From contig JAEWYW010000035.1 in NCBI GenBank assembly GCA_023458535.1, positions 1-54,936 of the forward strand: a stretch of DNA of 54,936 nucleotides, read 5' to 3'. A model generated the notes under the pieces. The model was not told the DNA's origin, ran no database searches, and saw nothing but the letters and a program-made list of their open reading frames with translations. Shown here in pieces: positions 25,554 through 33,859 of the stretch. Position numbers and translations under genes: made by a program. Numbering within the stretch: position 1 is the first letter of the stretch; each line of letters begins with the position of its first letter. Origin of the DNA: Bacteroidota bacterium (GTDB taxonomy: Bacteria; Bacteroidota; Bacteroidia; Flavobacteriales; Weeksellaceae).

Positions 25554-26872
25554 TATTTTATTCTGATAATTCTGTTAATTTTTCCGCCTTCACACTTGGG
25601 AAGACTGTCTTGTGCATGAATTTTCACTTTCGTCGTGATGCCCACTCTACGTTTTATTTCGGCTTCTACTTCATTTCCGTATTTTTCGATGAAATTTCTG
25701 TAATCATCACCATTTAAACTCAAATTTTGAGCTTTCATAAAATCGTCTTCTACTTCTACATCAACTTCTAATGCAATGCACATCTGCTCTTTTTCAATGG
25801 GTGTAAGATAGTAATTTGGAACGATACCTTTCACATGAGAAAACGCATCTTCTATCTGACTGGGATATACATTTACGCCTCTCACAATCAGCATATCATC
25901 GGATCTCCCAAGGATAGGTTTCATTTTTACCATCGTGCGCTTGGCGTTGTTATCATAATAGAGACTCGTGATATCATTGGTCCAATATCTTAGAAGAGGC
26001 ATGGCTTTTTTGGTTAAAGTTGTAATCACCAAAACCCCTTCTTCACCAAATGGAACCGGATTTTTGGTTATTGGATCTAAAATTTCGGGATAAAAATGAT
26101 CTTCCCAAATATAAGAACCTCCTTTTTCTTCCCAATCTTCCATAGAAACGCCAGGTCCAATAATTTCGCTCAAACCATAAATATTGGTTGCATGCACTCC
26201 TAAACGGTTTTCAATATGACCACGAATAATTTCCGTCCAAGGTTCAGAACCTAAAACAGCTGTTTTGAGACTAATCTCTTCAGCAGAAACGTTTCTCTTC
26301 GCCAACTCATCGGCTATGGTAAGTGCATAAGACGGCGAACAGCAAATAACTTCTGGCTGAAAATCTAAGATCAGATCCACCTGTCTGGAAGTCATTCCTC
26401 CAGAAATAGGCAAAACACTCATGCCCAATTTCTCGGCGCCATAATGCAAACCCAGTCCACCAGTAAAAATTCCGTAACCATAAGCATTATGAAGAAGCAT
26501 TCCTGGTTTTGCTCCCGCCGCGTTCAATGATCGGGAAACCACTTCGCTGAAAACATCTACATCTTCTTTCGTATATCCCACCACTGTTGGCCTTCCTGTT
26601 GTTCCGCTAGAACAGTGAATTCTCTGCAATTCATTTCTAGGAACCGTGAACAAACCGAAAGGATAGTTATTTCGCAAATCTTGCTTATAAGTAATTGGTA
26701 GTTTTGTAATATCTTCAATAGAATGAACACTTTCGGGAGAAATTTCTAAATCTTTAAATTGATTTTGATAAAAATTAGATTTTTCATTTAGATATTTCAC
26801 TAAATCCACCAATCTTCTGGATTGCAATGCTCTCAGATCGTCTAATTCTAGATGTTCAACAGGAAAATTCAT
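25553..26872 (-). CDS. paaK: PaaK, phenylacetate-CoA ligase
   Basis: The 439-residue AMP-forming ligase has the P-loop-like SSGTTGRPTVVGYT (about 88-101), the YGLSEIIGPG motif, and the C-terminal GRSDDMLIVRGVNVYPSQIE and the Lys in PKCEGGKINR. It activates phenylacetate to phenylacetyl-CoA, which is also the usual inducer of the pathway. It is the first gene of the operon. A 14-bp palindrome lies 7 bases upstream of its ATG. Confidence 0.96.
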   Translation of the reverse strand: MNFPVEHLELDDLRALQSRRLVDLVKYLNEKSNFYQNQFKDLEISPESVHSIEDITKLPITYKQDLRNNYPFGLFTVPRNELQRIHCSSGTTGRPTVVGYTKEDVDVFSEVVSRSLNAAGAKPGMLLHNAYGYGIFTGGLGLHYGAEKLGMSVLPISGGMTSRQVDLILDFQPEVICCSPSYALTIADELAKRNVSAEEISLKTAVLGSEPWTEIIRGHIENRLGVHATNIYGLSEIIGPGVSMEDWEEKGGSYIWEDHFYPEILDPITKNPVPFGEEGVLVITTLTKKAMPLLRYWTNDITSLYYDNNAKRTMVKMKPILGRSDDMLIVRGVNVYPSQIEDAFSHVKGIVPNYYLTPIEKEQMCIALEVDVEVEDDFMKAQNLSLNGDDYRNFIEKYGNEVEAEIKRRVGITTKVKIHAQDSLPKCEGGKINRIIRIK

Positions 26873-26879
26873 TTACTAA

Positions 26880-26893
26880 CTAACATTTGTTAG
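26880..26893. promoter_or_regulatory. Palindromic operator in front of paaK
   Basis: CTAACATTTGTTAG is a perfect palindrome with 6-bp arms and a 2-base centre. It also fits CNAAC-N4-GTTNG, which I recall as the core of the TetR-type PaaR site (CNAACGNNCGTTNG in Thermus). It lies 7 bases from the paaK ATG and 160 bases from the TetR gene at 27035-27610, so it probably represses the paa operon until phenylacetyl-CoA appears. Confidence 0.75.
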
Positions 26894-27034
26894 GTGTAAA
26901 ATTAAAAATTAATTTGAATATGGACAAGATTTTTATGATTTTTATCACTTATTAAATATTAAAGCTTTAAAAATAGTTTTAAGCTAAATCATCAAGAATT
27001 ATCGGATTTTTAAGTCAGAAATTAACTACATCTT

Positions 27035-27610
27035 TTAATCTCTGTTACCGATTAATCCGTAGAGCACCTTATTTTTAATTTCTTCAATCATCTCTGAAGT
27101 GGATTTTTCCCCTGACTTAAACCAATAATAGGAATTATTCAATGTATGGAGAAGAAAACGTGTGGTAAATTTTGTAGAATCAAGAGGTAAATTCATTTTT
27201 ACAAAAATTTCTTCCAGTAATGCCTCCACCTGCTTTTGATATTCTTTTCTCAGTTGTATAAATCTGTCTAATGATGCGTCAAGATGCTTCCATTCATTCG
27301 AGTAAATATTGGTAACATCAGGATTGGCCAGCACTACCTGCAAATGTTTTTCTATAAACAGATCCAGTTTTTCTTTTGCTGAAACTTCAGCTTCCTGCAC
27401 CTCTTGCAAACCCTTAAAAAAATCCTCAGCAACACCAAAAGAAATCCATTCCAACAATTCATCTTTTGACCGAATATGCGCATATAGAGACGCAGCTTTT
27501 ATATCAAGTCGTGCCGCCAGATCCCTCATGGATGCTCCTACAAAACCTCTTTCTTTAAAAAGTTCTATGGCAGCCTCTAAAATTTTCTCTTGTTTTTGTT
27601 TTAGTTTCAT
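27035..27610 (-). CDS. paaR: TetR-family repressor, likely PaaR
   Basis: The 191-residue protein has the TetR helix-turn-helix at residues 5-50 ('ILEAAIELFKERGFVGASMRDLAARLDIKAASLYAHIRSKDELLEW') and a helical ligand domain. It lies directly upstream of paaK on the same strand, with the CTAACA-TT-TGTTAG palindrome between them. In bacteria lacking PaaX, TetR-type PaaR proteins repress paa genes and respond to phenylacetyl-CoA. That role is an inference from location. A TACTTTTG box at 27619-27626 suggests its transcript starts very close to the start codon. Confidence 0.85.
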   Translation of the reverse strand: MKLKQKQEKILEAAIELFKERGFVGASMRDLAARLDIKAASLYAHIRSKDELLEWISFGVAEDFFKGLQEVQEAEVSAKEKLDLFIEKHLQVVLANPDVTNIYSNEWKHLDASLDRFIQLRKEYQKQVEALLEEIFVKMNLPLDSTKFTTRFLLHTLNNSYYWFKSGEKSTSEMIEEIKNKVLYGLIGNRD

Positions 27611-27654
27611 CAGGACAACAAAAGTAAACTTTTTTGTGAAATTTTTACGTTTTC

Positions 27655-27709
27655 GGAAATTTTGTCAAGTTAATTTTACGTTAAAAATGCATTTTTAGGA
27701 AATTTTGTC
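27655..27709. repeat. Direct repeats upstream of paaR
   Basis: GGAAATTTTGTC occurs twice, at 27655-27666 and 27698-27709, 43 bases apart start to start. Both are preceded by TTTTACGTT-like sequence. They lie in the paaR upstream region and could be binding sites; no protein can be named. Confidence 0.45.
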
Positions 27710-27781
27710 GTTATTTTTTGTAATTTAAACAATTGAATACTTTTTGAAATACAACAACCAGAATTAAATGATTGAGTAGAA

Positions 27782-27852
27782 TTTGGAGGTTGAGGAATGA
27801 TTTTAGATGTGGCACTTTACATCACACTTACAAATAATAATCAACCTCCAAA
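27782..27852. promoter_or_regulatory. Inverted repeat in the clpB leader
   Basis: TTTGGAGGTTGA (27782-27793) pairs perfectly with TCAACCTCCAAA (27841-27852), enclosing a second small inverted repeat (GATGT…ACATC). It ends 39 bases before the clpB ATG. It matches neither CIRCE nor HAIR. The left arm holds a ribosome-binding-like GGAGG and the right arm an anti-SD-like CCTCC. A temperature-sensitive leader hairpin or a protein site is possible. Confidence 0.5.
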
Positions 27853-27891
27853 AACTATATAAACAAAGAAAATATTAAAACACCAAAATAT

Positions 27892-30486
27892 ATGAACTTA
27901 AACCAGTACACAGTAAAATCACAGGAAGCCATACAAGCCGCTCAACAGGTGGCAATGGAGTTTGGCAACCAACAAATAGAACCTCAACACCTCCTGGAAG
28001 GAATTTTCCAGGTGGATGAAAACATATCGCCTTTTTTGCTTAAAAAATCGGAGGCGGACGCCGTTTTGGTACGCGAACGCAACCGTGAAAGCATCGAAAA
28101 ACTTCCGAAAGTAGAAGGCGGAAATATTTATCTATCACAAACCGCAAACAAAGTTTTGCTGGAAGCACCCAACATCGCTAAAAAAATGGGCGACGAATAC
28201 GTTACCATCGAGCATCTTTGGCTGGCTTTAATTGAAGTATCATCTCCCGTTTCGCAAATGTTGAAAGACATGGGCGTTACCAAAAAAATGTTGGAAGGTG
28301 GTATTGCAGAGCTTCGAAAAGGCTCCAAAGCGACTTCGGCAAGTTCTGAGGAAACCTACCAAAGTTTAAATAAATATGCTAAAAACTTCAACGAACTCGC
28401 TGCAGAAGGCAAACTGGATCCCGTAATTGGACGTGATGAAGAGATTCGTAGGGTTTTGCAAATTCTTTCACGAAGAACCAAAAACAATCCGATATTAATA
28501 GGTGAGCCGGGCGTTGGTAAAACTGCCATCGCAGAAGGAATTGCCCATCGTATTATTTCTGGGGACGTTCCAGAGAATTTGATGGATAAAACACTCTATT
28601 CATTGGATATGGGAGCGTTAATTGCAGGTGCAAAATACAAAGGCGAATTTGAAGAGCGTCTAAAATCCGTAGTGAATGAAGTCACCAAATCTGATGGTCA
28701 AATCATCCTTTTCATCGATGAAATCCACACTTTAGTTGGCGCTGGCGGTGGCGAAGGAGCGATGGACGCAGCAAATATCTTGAAACCTGCTTTAGCAAGA
28801 GGCGAACTAAGAGCGATTGGCGCAACCACTTTGAACGAATATCAAAAATATTTCGAGAAAGATAAAGCGCTGGAAAGACGTTTCCAAAAAGTAATGGTGG
28901 AAGAACCAGATACCGAATCGGCAATCTCAATCCTTCGTGGAATTAAAGACAAATACGAAGCGCACCATAAAGTTCGCATTAAAGATGAAGCGATTATTTC
29001 GGCCGTTGAAATGTCTCAAAGATATATTTCAGACCGATTTTTACCGGATAAAGCCATTGACTTAATTGATGAAGCTTCATCAAAATTACGAATGGAAATC
29101 AATTCAAAACCTGAAGAATTGGACGTTCTCGACAGAAAAATCATGCAGATGGAGATTGAGTTGGCAGCCATTTCAAGAGAAGGCAATCAAACCAAAATTG
29201 ATCATTTAAAAGAAGATTTAGCAAAAATCAATGAAGAAAGAAGTGAAATTAATGCTAAATGGTTAAAAGAAAAACAAAAATCAGAAGATCTCACTTCGAT
29301 TAAAAAAGATATTGAAGCTTTAAAACTCGAAGCTGAACGTGCTTCCCGAGCTGGAGATTATGCGAAAGTTGCAGAAATACAGTACGGAAAAATTAAGGAA
29401 AAGGAAGATGCTTTGCAGGTTCTGGAATTGGAAATGCAAAATCATAAAAATGAATTGATAAAAGAGGAAGTAACCTCTGAAAACATTGCTGAAGTCATCG
29501 GAAAATGGACAGGAATCCCCGTAACGAAACTCATCCAATCAGAAAGAGAAAAACTCTTGCACATGGAAGACGAACTTCACAAGCGTGTGGTAGGTCAGGA
29601 AGAAGCCATAGAAGCAGTTTCCGATGCGATTAGAAGAAACCGAGCAGGCTTAAGTGACGATAAAAAACCGATTGGCTCCTTCTTATTTTTAGGAACCACC
29701 GGTGTTGGTAAAACAGAGTTGGCGAAAGCATTGGCGGAACTTCTTTTCGATGACGAAAACAATATGACGAGAATTGATATGAGTGAATATCAGGAGCGTC
29801 ACAGTGTTTCCCGATTGGTGGGTGCGCCTCCAGGATATGTGGGTTATGACGAAGGTGGGCAGTTGACCGAGGCAGTGCGTAGAAGACCATATTCGGTGGT
29901 GCTTTTAGATGAAATTGAAAAAGCGCATCCTGACGTTTTCAATACATTGTTGCAGGTGTTGGATGATGGCCGATTGACCGATAATAAAGGTCGTGTAGTG
30001 AATTTCAAAAATGCCATTATCATCATGACTTCCAATTTGGGATCGCATTTGATTCAGGAAAATTTTGAAAAATTAAATGATGACAACCACGACGAAATTT
30101 TGGATAAAACCAGAGAAGAAGTTTTCGATCTTTTAAAACAAAGTCTGAGACCTGAATTCCTGAACAGAATTGATGAAATTGTACTTTTCCAACCGTTGAC
30201 CAAAAAGAATATTGGAAAGATTGTTCAATATCAACTACGTGGCTTGAACACACTTTTAGCGCAAAGAAATATTATGATGACGGCTACTCAAGATGCTTTG
30301 GATTACTTAATGAACAAAGGTTACGACCCAGTTTTCGGGGCAAGACCTTTGAAAAGAGTGATTCAGCAAGATGTTTTGAACCGTTTGTCTAAAGAAATCC
30401 TTGCTGGAAACATCAATGATGGCGACCGCATTACGATGGATTTCTTCCCAGAAACAGGTTTGGTTTTTAGACCGACAGAAAAGTAA
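27892..30486 (+). CDS. clpB: ClpB disaggregase
   Basis: The 864-residue AAA+ chaperone has the N-terminal Clp repeat domain (1-145), the first ATPase with GEPGVGKT and the middle coiled-coil domain at about 400-520 (rich in Lys/Glu), and the second ATPase with GTTGVGKTELAKALAE. With DnaK it pulls proteins out of aggregates. The lack of a ClpP-binding IGF loop and the presence of the coiled coil separate it from ClpA/ClpC. It is a single-gene unit with a structured leader and ends at the terminator 30517-30550. Confidence 0.97.
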   Translation: MNLNQYTVKSQEAIQAAQQVAMEFGNQQIEPQHLLEGIFQVDENISPFLLKKSEADAVLVRERNRESIEKLPKVEGGNIYLSQTANKVLLEAPNIAKKMGDEYVTIEHLWLALIEVSSPVSQMLKDMGVTKKMLEGGIAELRKGSKATSASSEETYQSLNKYAKNFNELAAEGKLDPVIGRDEEIRRVLQILSRRTKNNPILIGEPGVGKTAIAEGIAHRIISGDVPENLMDKTLYSLDMGALIAGAKYKGEFEERLKSVVNEVTKSDGQIILFIDEIHTLVGAGGGEGAMDAANILKPALARGELRAIGATTLNEYQKYFEKDKALERRFQKVMVEEPDTESAISILRGIKDKYEAHHKVRIKDEAIISAVEMSQRYISDRFLPDKAIDLIDEASSKLRMEINSKPEELDVLDRKIMQMEIELAAISREGNQTKIDHLKEDLAKINEERSEINAKWLKEKQKSEDLTSIKKDIEALKLEAERASRAGDYAKVAEIQYGKIKEKEDALQVLELEMQNHKNELIKEEVTSENIAEVIGKWTGIPVTKLIQSEREKLLHMEDELHKRVVGQEEAIEAVSDAIRRNRAGLSDDKKPIGSFLFLGTTGVGKTELAKALAELLFDDENNMTRIDMSEYQERHSVSRLVGAPPGYVGYDEGGQLTEAVRRRPYSVVLLDEIEKAHPDVFNTLLQVLDDGRLTDNKGRVVNFKNAIIIMTSNLGSHLIQENFEKLNDDNHDEILDKTREEVFDLLKQSLRPEFLNRIDEIVLFQPLTKKNIGKIVQYQLRGLNTLLAQRNIMMTATQDALDYLMNKGYDPVFGARPLKRVIQQDVLNRLSKEILAGNINDGDRITMDFFPETGLVFRPTEK

Positions 30487-30516
30487 CAAAACTAAATTTT
30501 TTCATATTAAACTAAA

Positions 30517-30550
30517 GAAAACCTCAGCTGCTCACGCCGCTGAGGTTTTC
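30517..30550. terminator. Bidirectional terminator
   Basis: GAAAACCTCAGC (30517-30528) pairs perfectly with GCTGAGGTTTTC (30539-30550). It lies between the convergent clpB and FKBP genes, with A/T tails on both sides. Confidence 0.9.
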
Positions 30551-30575
30551 AATTTTATTTTAAAAAAAACTATTA

Positions 30576-31280
30576 TTATTTGATACCAACTAATTCTACA
30601 TCAAAAATAATTGTAGAACCTCCTGGAATCGCACCTCCAGCACCTTGATCTCCATAAGCCAAGTCTGATGGAATATAAAATCTGTACTTAGAACCTTTAC
30701 TCATCAATTGGATACCTTCTGTCCATCCTTTAATGACACCTCCTAGATTGATATCCGCTGGTGCACCACCGTTTTTATCAGTAGAATCGAAAACAGTTCC
30801 ATCTAAAAGTTTTCCTGTATACTTCACCTGTACAACATCGGTTGCTTTAGGTTTTGTTTTACCATCACCCTCTTGCAAGACTTCATATTGCAGACCAGAA
30901 GCTGTGGTTTTCACTTTTGGGTTTGCTTTGTTTTTTGCAAGAAATTCGGTTCCTTTTTTCTTATTTTCACCAGCTTTTGCACCTGCTTCAGCCATTTTAT
31001 TCTGCTGTTGTTTCTGCATAAAATCCTGCATAAAAGTATTCATATCTTCCGCAGGCAACAATTTTGGTTTTCCGTCCATTTCTTCTTTAATAGCTCTTGC
31101 CAACAAATCGGCATCCACTTTAAAACCTTCTTGCTTCATATTTTGGGCAATACTTAAACCAATGTAATAAGATGCTTTTTGATCATCTGTGTACTTGCTT
31201 ACATCTTGTTTATCATTTTTCTGAGCGCAAGAAACAGTAAAAACTGCAATGCAAAGCAATGAGATAATTTGTCTTTTCAT
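30576..31280 (-). CDS. Mip-type FKBP peptidyl-prolyl isomerase lipoprotein
   Basis: A lipoprotein signal peptide ends at SC (Cys18). Residues 30-115 form the helical Mip-like dimerisation domain ('DDQKASYYIGLSIAQNMKQEGFKVDADLLARAIKEEMDGK'). The C-terminal 110 residues form an FKBP domain with 'VQVKYTGKLLDGTVFDST', 'VIKGWTEGIQLM' and 'YRFYIPSDLAYGDQGAGGAIPGGSTIIFDVELV'. It should act in the periplasm as a folding catalyst. It is convergent with clpB and shares its terminator. Confidence 0.93.
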   Translation of the reverse strand: MKRQIISLLCIAVFTVSCAQKNDKQDVSKYTDDQKASYYIGLSIAQNMKQEGFKVDADLLARAIKEEMDGKPKLLPAEDMNTFMQDFMQKQQQNKMAEAGAKAGENKKKGTEFLAKNKANPKVKTTASGLQYEVLQEGDGKTKPKATDVVQVKYTGKLLDGTVFDSTDKNGGAPADINLGGVIKGWTEGIQLMSKGSKYRFYIPSDLAYGDQGAGGAIPGGSTIIFDVELVGIK

Positions 31281-31638
31281 TTTATAATTTTATATATTCT
31301 ATTCTTTGATTAATAGTTGCAAATGTATCATTAATTACAGAAATTATTCTACATCAAACCAAAATTCTAATATTCATAGATTTTGGATAGCATTACTTAG
31401 CCAATTGCTTTAAGATTTCATATACACAATCAAAAACTCATCAACTGATTTGAGCTTTGTAGGATAAATTAATAAAAGTGAATTTTTTCAACCTTATCTA
31501 GATAACATAAATAATTCACAATACATTGAATTATGATTATTTAACATATTATATTCAATGCATATTAATTTTATTTAATTTATTTATCATACAAATGAAA
31601 TTTTGTTACTAAATTCGTTTTCACCAAAATTTAATTAT
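31281..31638. other. Intergenic region between fkp and the M43 protease gene
   Basis: These 358 bases are very AT-rich and hold the divergent promoters. A TACATTTG -7 box for the FKBP gene is at 31320-31327 (minus strand). An 8-bp inverted repeat CATTGAAT/ATTCAATG (31524-31531 and 31553-31560) lies upstream of the protease. I see no gene, RNA or mobile element. Confidence 0.6.
31320..31327 (-). promoter_or_regulatory. -7 element for the FKBP gene
   Basis: On the minus strand this reads TACATTTG, a full match to TAnnTTTG. It would start the message about 33 bases before the ATG at 31280. No TTG lies at the ideal -33 distance. Confidence 0.5.
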
Positions 31639-32628
31639 ATGAAAAAAATACTTTTTGCGGCTTCATTAATTGGCCTTTTGACTGCTTGTCAAAATGATGA
31701 CAATTCACATGCAAACAAACAAGAAGACGTCAACAACGTTGAAAATTTTCAAAGAAGAAGTTGCCCTTCTGAAGAAATCAGATCTAAAGCACTCGCTGAA
31801 AACCCAGTTTTAAGGGAAAGATTGCAGCAAATTGAAGCTAAAACCGCTCAGTTTGAAAACGATTTAAGCCTGGGAAAAGTATTGGCTGATGGAAGTGTGG
31901 AAATCCCTGTAGTGGTGAATGTTTTATACAGCATTTCCGCACAAAATGTTTCAGATGCTAGAATTGCAGAACAAATAAGCGTTCTTAATGCAGATTATGG
32001 CGGCACCAACAGCGATGCGACACAAATCCCTACAGAATTTAATAACGTGAAAGCTGGTGACACCAAAGTAAGATTCAGACTGGCCAACGTAATCCGAAAA
32101 TCCACAACCATTTCTAGTTGGAGTCCTTCTCAAAATTATATGAAAAGATCCGCAAACGGTGGAATAGATGCAACAAACCCTAGCCAATATCTTAACATTT
32201 GGGTAGTAGGAAGCATGGGAGGCGTATTGGGTTATGCAACCTTCCCAGAATCTTCTGGCTTATGGAATGACGGCGTAGTGATTGCCGCTCCTTATTTCGG
32301 AAAATCTGGAGCCTCTGCACCATTTAATTTAGGCAGAACAGCTACTCACGAGGTGGGACATTATTTAAACTTGAGACATATTTGGGGCGATGCAAGATGC
32401 GGAAACGATCAAGTTGCTGACACTCCAACACAAACCAAGGAAAATTACGGAACACCTTCCTATCCTTTATACAATAGATGTAACGGAACCAACAGATCTG
32501 TAATGTTTATGAATTATATGGACTATGTAGACGATAAAGCAATGTTCATGTTCTCGGCTGGACAAAAAACAAGAATGCAAGCTGTAGTTGCTTCTAACGG
32601 AAGCAGAGCAGGCTTACGAATCAATTAA
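31639..32628 (+). CDS. M43-type zinc metalloprotease lipoprotein (cytophagalysin-like)
   Basis: I start at the ATG at 31639 (MKKILFAASLIGLLTAC), which gives a lipoprotein signal peptide with Cys17; the longer frame from 31603 is unlikely. The 329-residue product has the zinc motif HEVGHYLNLRH (about 237-247), fitting HExxHxxN/GxxH of the M43 cytophagalysins, followed by WGD and a Met-turn in FMNYMDY (about 293). It should be an outer-membrane or surface protease. It has no T9SS domain and no prodomain beyond about 70 residues. Confidence 0.88.
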   Translation: MKKILFAASLIGLLTACQNDDNSHANKQEDVNNVENFQRRSCPSEEIRSKALAENPVLRERLQQIEAKTAQFENDLSLGKVLADGSVEIPVVVNVLYSISAQNVSDARIAEQISVLNADYGGTNSDATQIPTEFNNVKAGDTKVRFRLANVIRKSTTISSWSPSQNYMKRSANGGIDATNPSQYLNIWVVGSMGGVLGYATFPESSGLWNDGVVIAAPYFGKSGASAPFNLGRTATHEVGHYLNLRHIWGDARCGNDQVADTPTQTKENYGTPSYPLYNRCNGTNRSVMFMNYMDYVDDKAMFMFSAGQKTRMQAVVASNGSRAGLRIN

Positions 32629-32648
32629 TTATTCTGGTATTTTTCTTC

Positions 32649-32676
32649 AAGGTGGTTTCAATACTGAAATCACCTT
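32649..32676. terminator. Bidirectional terminator
   Basis: AAGGTGGTTTCA (32649-32660) pairs with TGAAATCACCTT (32665-32676), with a G-T pair and a 4-base loop. It separates the convergent protease and YiiX-like genes. Confidence 0.85.
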
Positions 32677-32678
32677 TT

Positions 32679-33326
32679 TTATTTAAGAACTTTCACCAAG
32701 AATATTTTTTCAGACGAAGCCAAACCATTGGGATTACAACCTAACTCACCTTCTGGAACCTTTAATCCTTTTTTACTATAAAATTCTTGCCAGAATTCAT
32801 TTGTTTTTCCAGTTTTAGGGTCTATAAAAGTCATAGGTTCGAGTTTGAAAATATGATTTTGTCTGAAAATTCTTTCAATAAAATCTGAGCAGTAAAGGGA
32901 ATTATCATTTAAAATATAATTGAAATTATAAGGTTTCCCCAATAGTTTTTCTGCGTTTTCTAGCGCGGCTGAAATCGTACTTTGAAATTCAGGTTTTAAA
33001 CGATAACTGACAATACCTTGTCCTTCGGATGCCTGATCTTCAATAAAACTTTCTAGATCTTGCTTCTGAGAACCTCCTTTTGGAGCGGCGTGTAAAACAT
33101 AATAATTTTTGCCTTCTTTTTTTACAATTCCAACATGATCAAAATTAGCAACATCTGTTTTTTGTGTAACATTATTAATCGCTCCTGACAGTCCGGTATT
33201 TTTAGCAGTTACAAATAGAAGATCACCATTTTGCAACCCGTCATAAGCTCTCGTTTTACAAGCAACCAGCGATAAAACAGACAGAAGTAAAAAGAAAAAA
33301 CTGCTATTTCTTAAAAGCCGCTTCAT
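32679..33326 (-). CDS. YiiX-like permuted NlpC/P60 cysteine hydrolase
   Basis: The 215-residue protein is a lipoprotein (signal ending in VAC, Cys23). Its catalytic layout is that of the YiiX/YebB papain-like group: 'LQNGDLLFVTAKNTG', His in 'NFDHVGIVKKEG' and the Cys in 'SLYCSDFIERIF'. In this permuted family the Cys lies near the C terminus. Substrates are amide or acyl bonds of cell-wall or lipid origin. It overlaps the end of the DUF1801 gene by 23 bases, so both are co-translated. Confidence 0.85.
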   Translation of the reverse strand: MKRLLRNSSFFFLLLSVLSLVACKTRAYDGLQNGDLLFVTAKNTGLSGAINNVTQKTDVANFDHVGIVKKEGKNYYVLHAAPKGGSQKQDLESFIEDQASEGQGIVSYRLKPEFQSTISAALENAEKLLGKPYNFNYILNDNSLYCSDFIERIFRQNHIFKLEPMTFIDPKTGKTNEFWQEFYSKKGLKVPEGELGCNPNGLASSEKIFLVKVLK

Positions 33327-33759
33327 AACACTGTATCCAATCTTGAGGAGTCATTTTCGAACTTAATTCAGCAATTAATTCATATGGAATATCATCCATT
33401 TTTTTAAATCTAATACAAGATTTCCCCATATCAAGCTTTCTTTTGGAATATTTTGGATACTCATTCACAAACCACTCAAGCAAATCTGGTTTTGCATAGA
33501 TACCCATGTGATAAAGCGCTACGAAATTCTTCTGAGAAGCCAAGCCCAAAAATGGCAATGGAGAACCTGGCGTGCAATGATAACCTGCAGGATATGTTTC
33601 CAAAGGAACATCCCAACCTAACATTCCATAGCTAATGCCAGGAGAAAATCCGGTGGGTAAGTTTTCATCAATTATATCATAAAGTTTTTTAAAGGGTTCT
33701 TGTCTGTCTTCTGGAATTTTAGAAATATAATCTTCAACAGAGGTAGCTGGAATTTGCAT
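33304..33759 (-). CDS. DUF1801 domain protein
   Basis: The 151-residue protein covers a single DUF1801 domain: 'YISKIPEDRQEPFKKLYDIIDENLPTGFSPGISYGMLGWDVPLETYPAGYH' and 'FLGLASQKNFVALYHMGIYA', 'KLDMGKSCIRFKKMDDIPYELIAELS'. Some relatives bind small acids or act in stress, but the function is not known. It overlaps the downstream YiiX-like gene by 23 bases. Confidence 0.85.
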   Translation of the reverse strand: MQIPATSVEDYISKIPEDRQEPFKKLYDIIDENLPTGFSPGISYGMLGWDVPLETYPAGYHCTPGSPLPFLGLASQKNFVALYHMGIYAKPDLLEWFVNEYPKYSKRKLDMGKSCIRFKKMDDIPYELIAELSSKMTPQDWIQCYEAAFKK

Positions 33760-33809
33760 AGAATTAATTTTATGGTTCGAAATTAGGAAAATTTGTTTAA
33801 AAAATAAAT

Positions 33810-33835
33810 GGTCGGAAGAAACCTCCTCCGACCAA
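33810..33835 (-). terminator. Terminator after the T9SS gene
   Basis: TGGTCGGA (33810-33817) pairs with TCCGACCA (33828-33835). On the minus strand a run of T follows (ATTTATTTTTT), so it ends the transcript of the gene at 33860-35623. Confidence 0.75.
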
Positions 33836-33859
33836 ATTTAAAATTATTGAAACAATGTT

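Noticed and set aside
27782..27852. CIRCE or HAIR heat-shock element
   Set aside because: The arms do not match TTAGCACTC or CTTGAGT, and the spacer is far too long.
31524..31560. Inverted repeat CATTGAAT/ATTCAATG as an operator
   Set aside because: The arms are only 8 bp and the region is extremely AT-rich, so chance is likely; kept only as a note in the intergenic entry.
31639..32628. Inactive protease because Asn stands where M43 usually has Gly
   Set aside because: HExxHxxNxxH is common in flavobacterial M43 members, and WGD and the Met-turn are intact.
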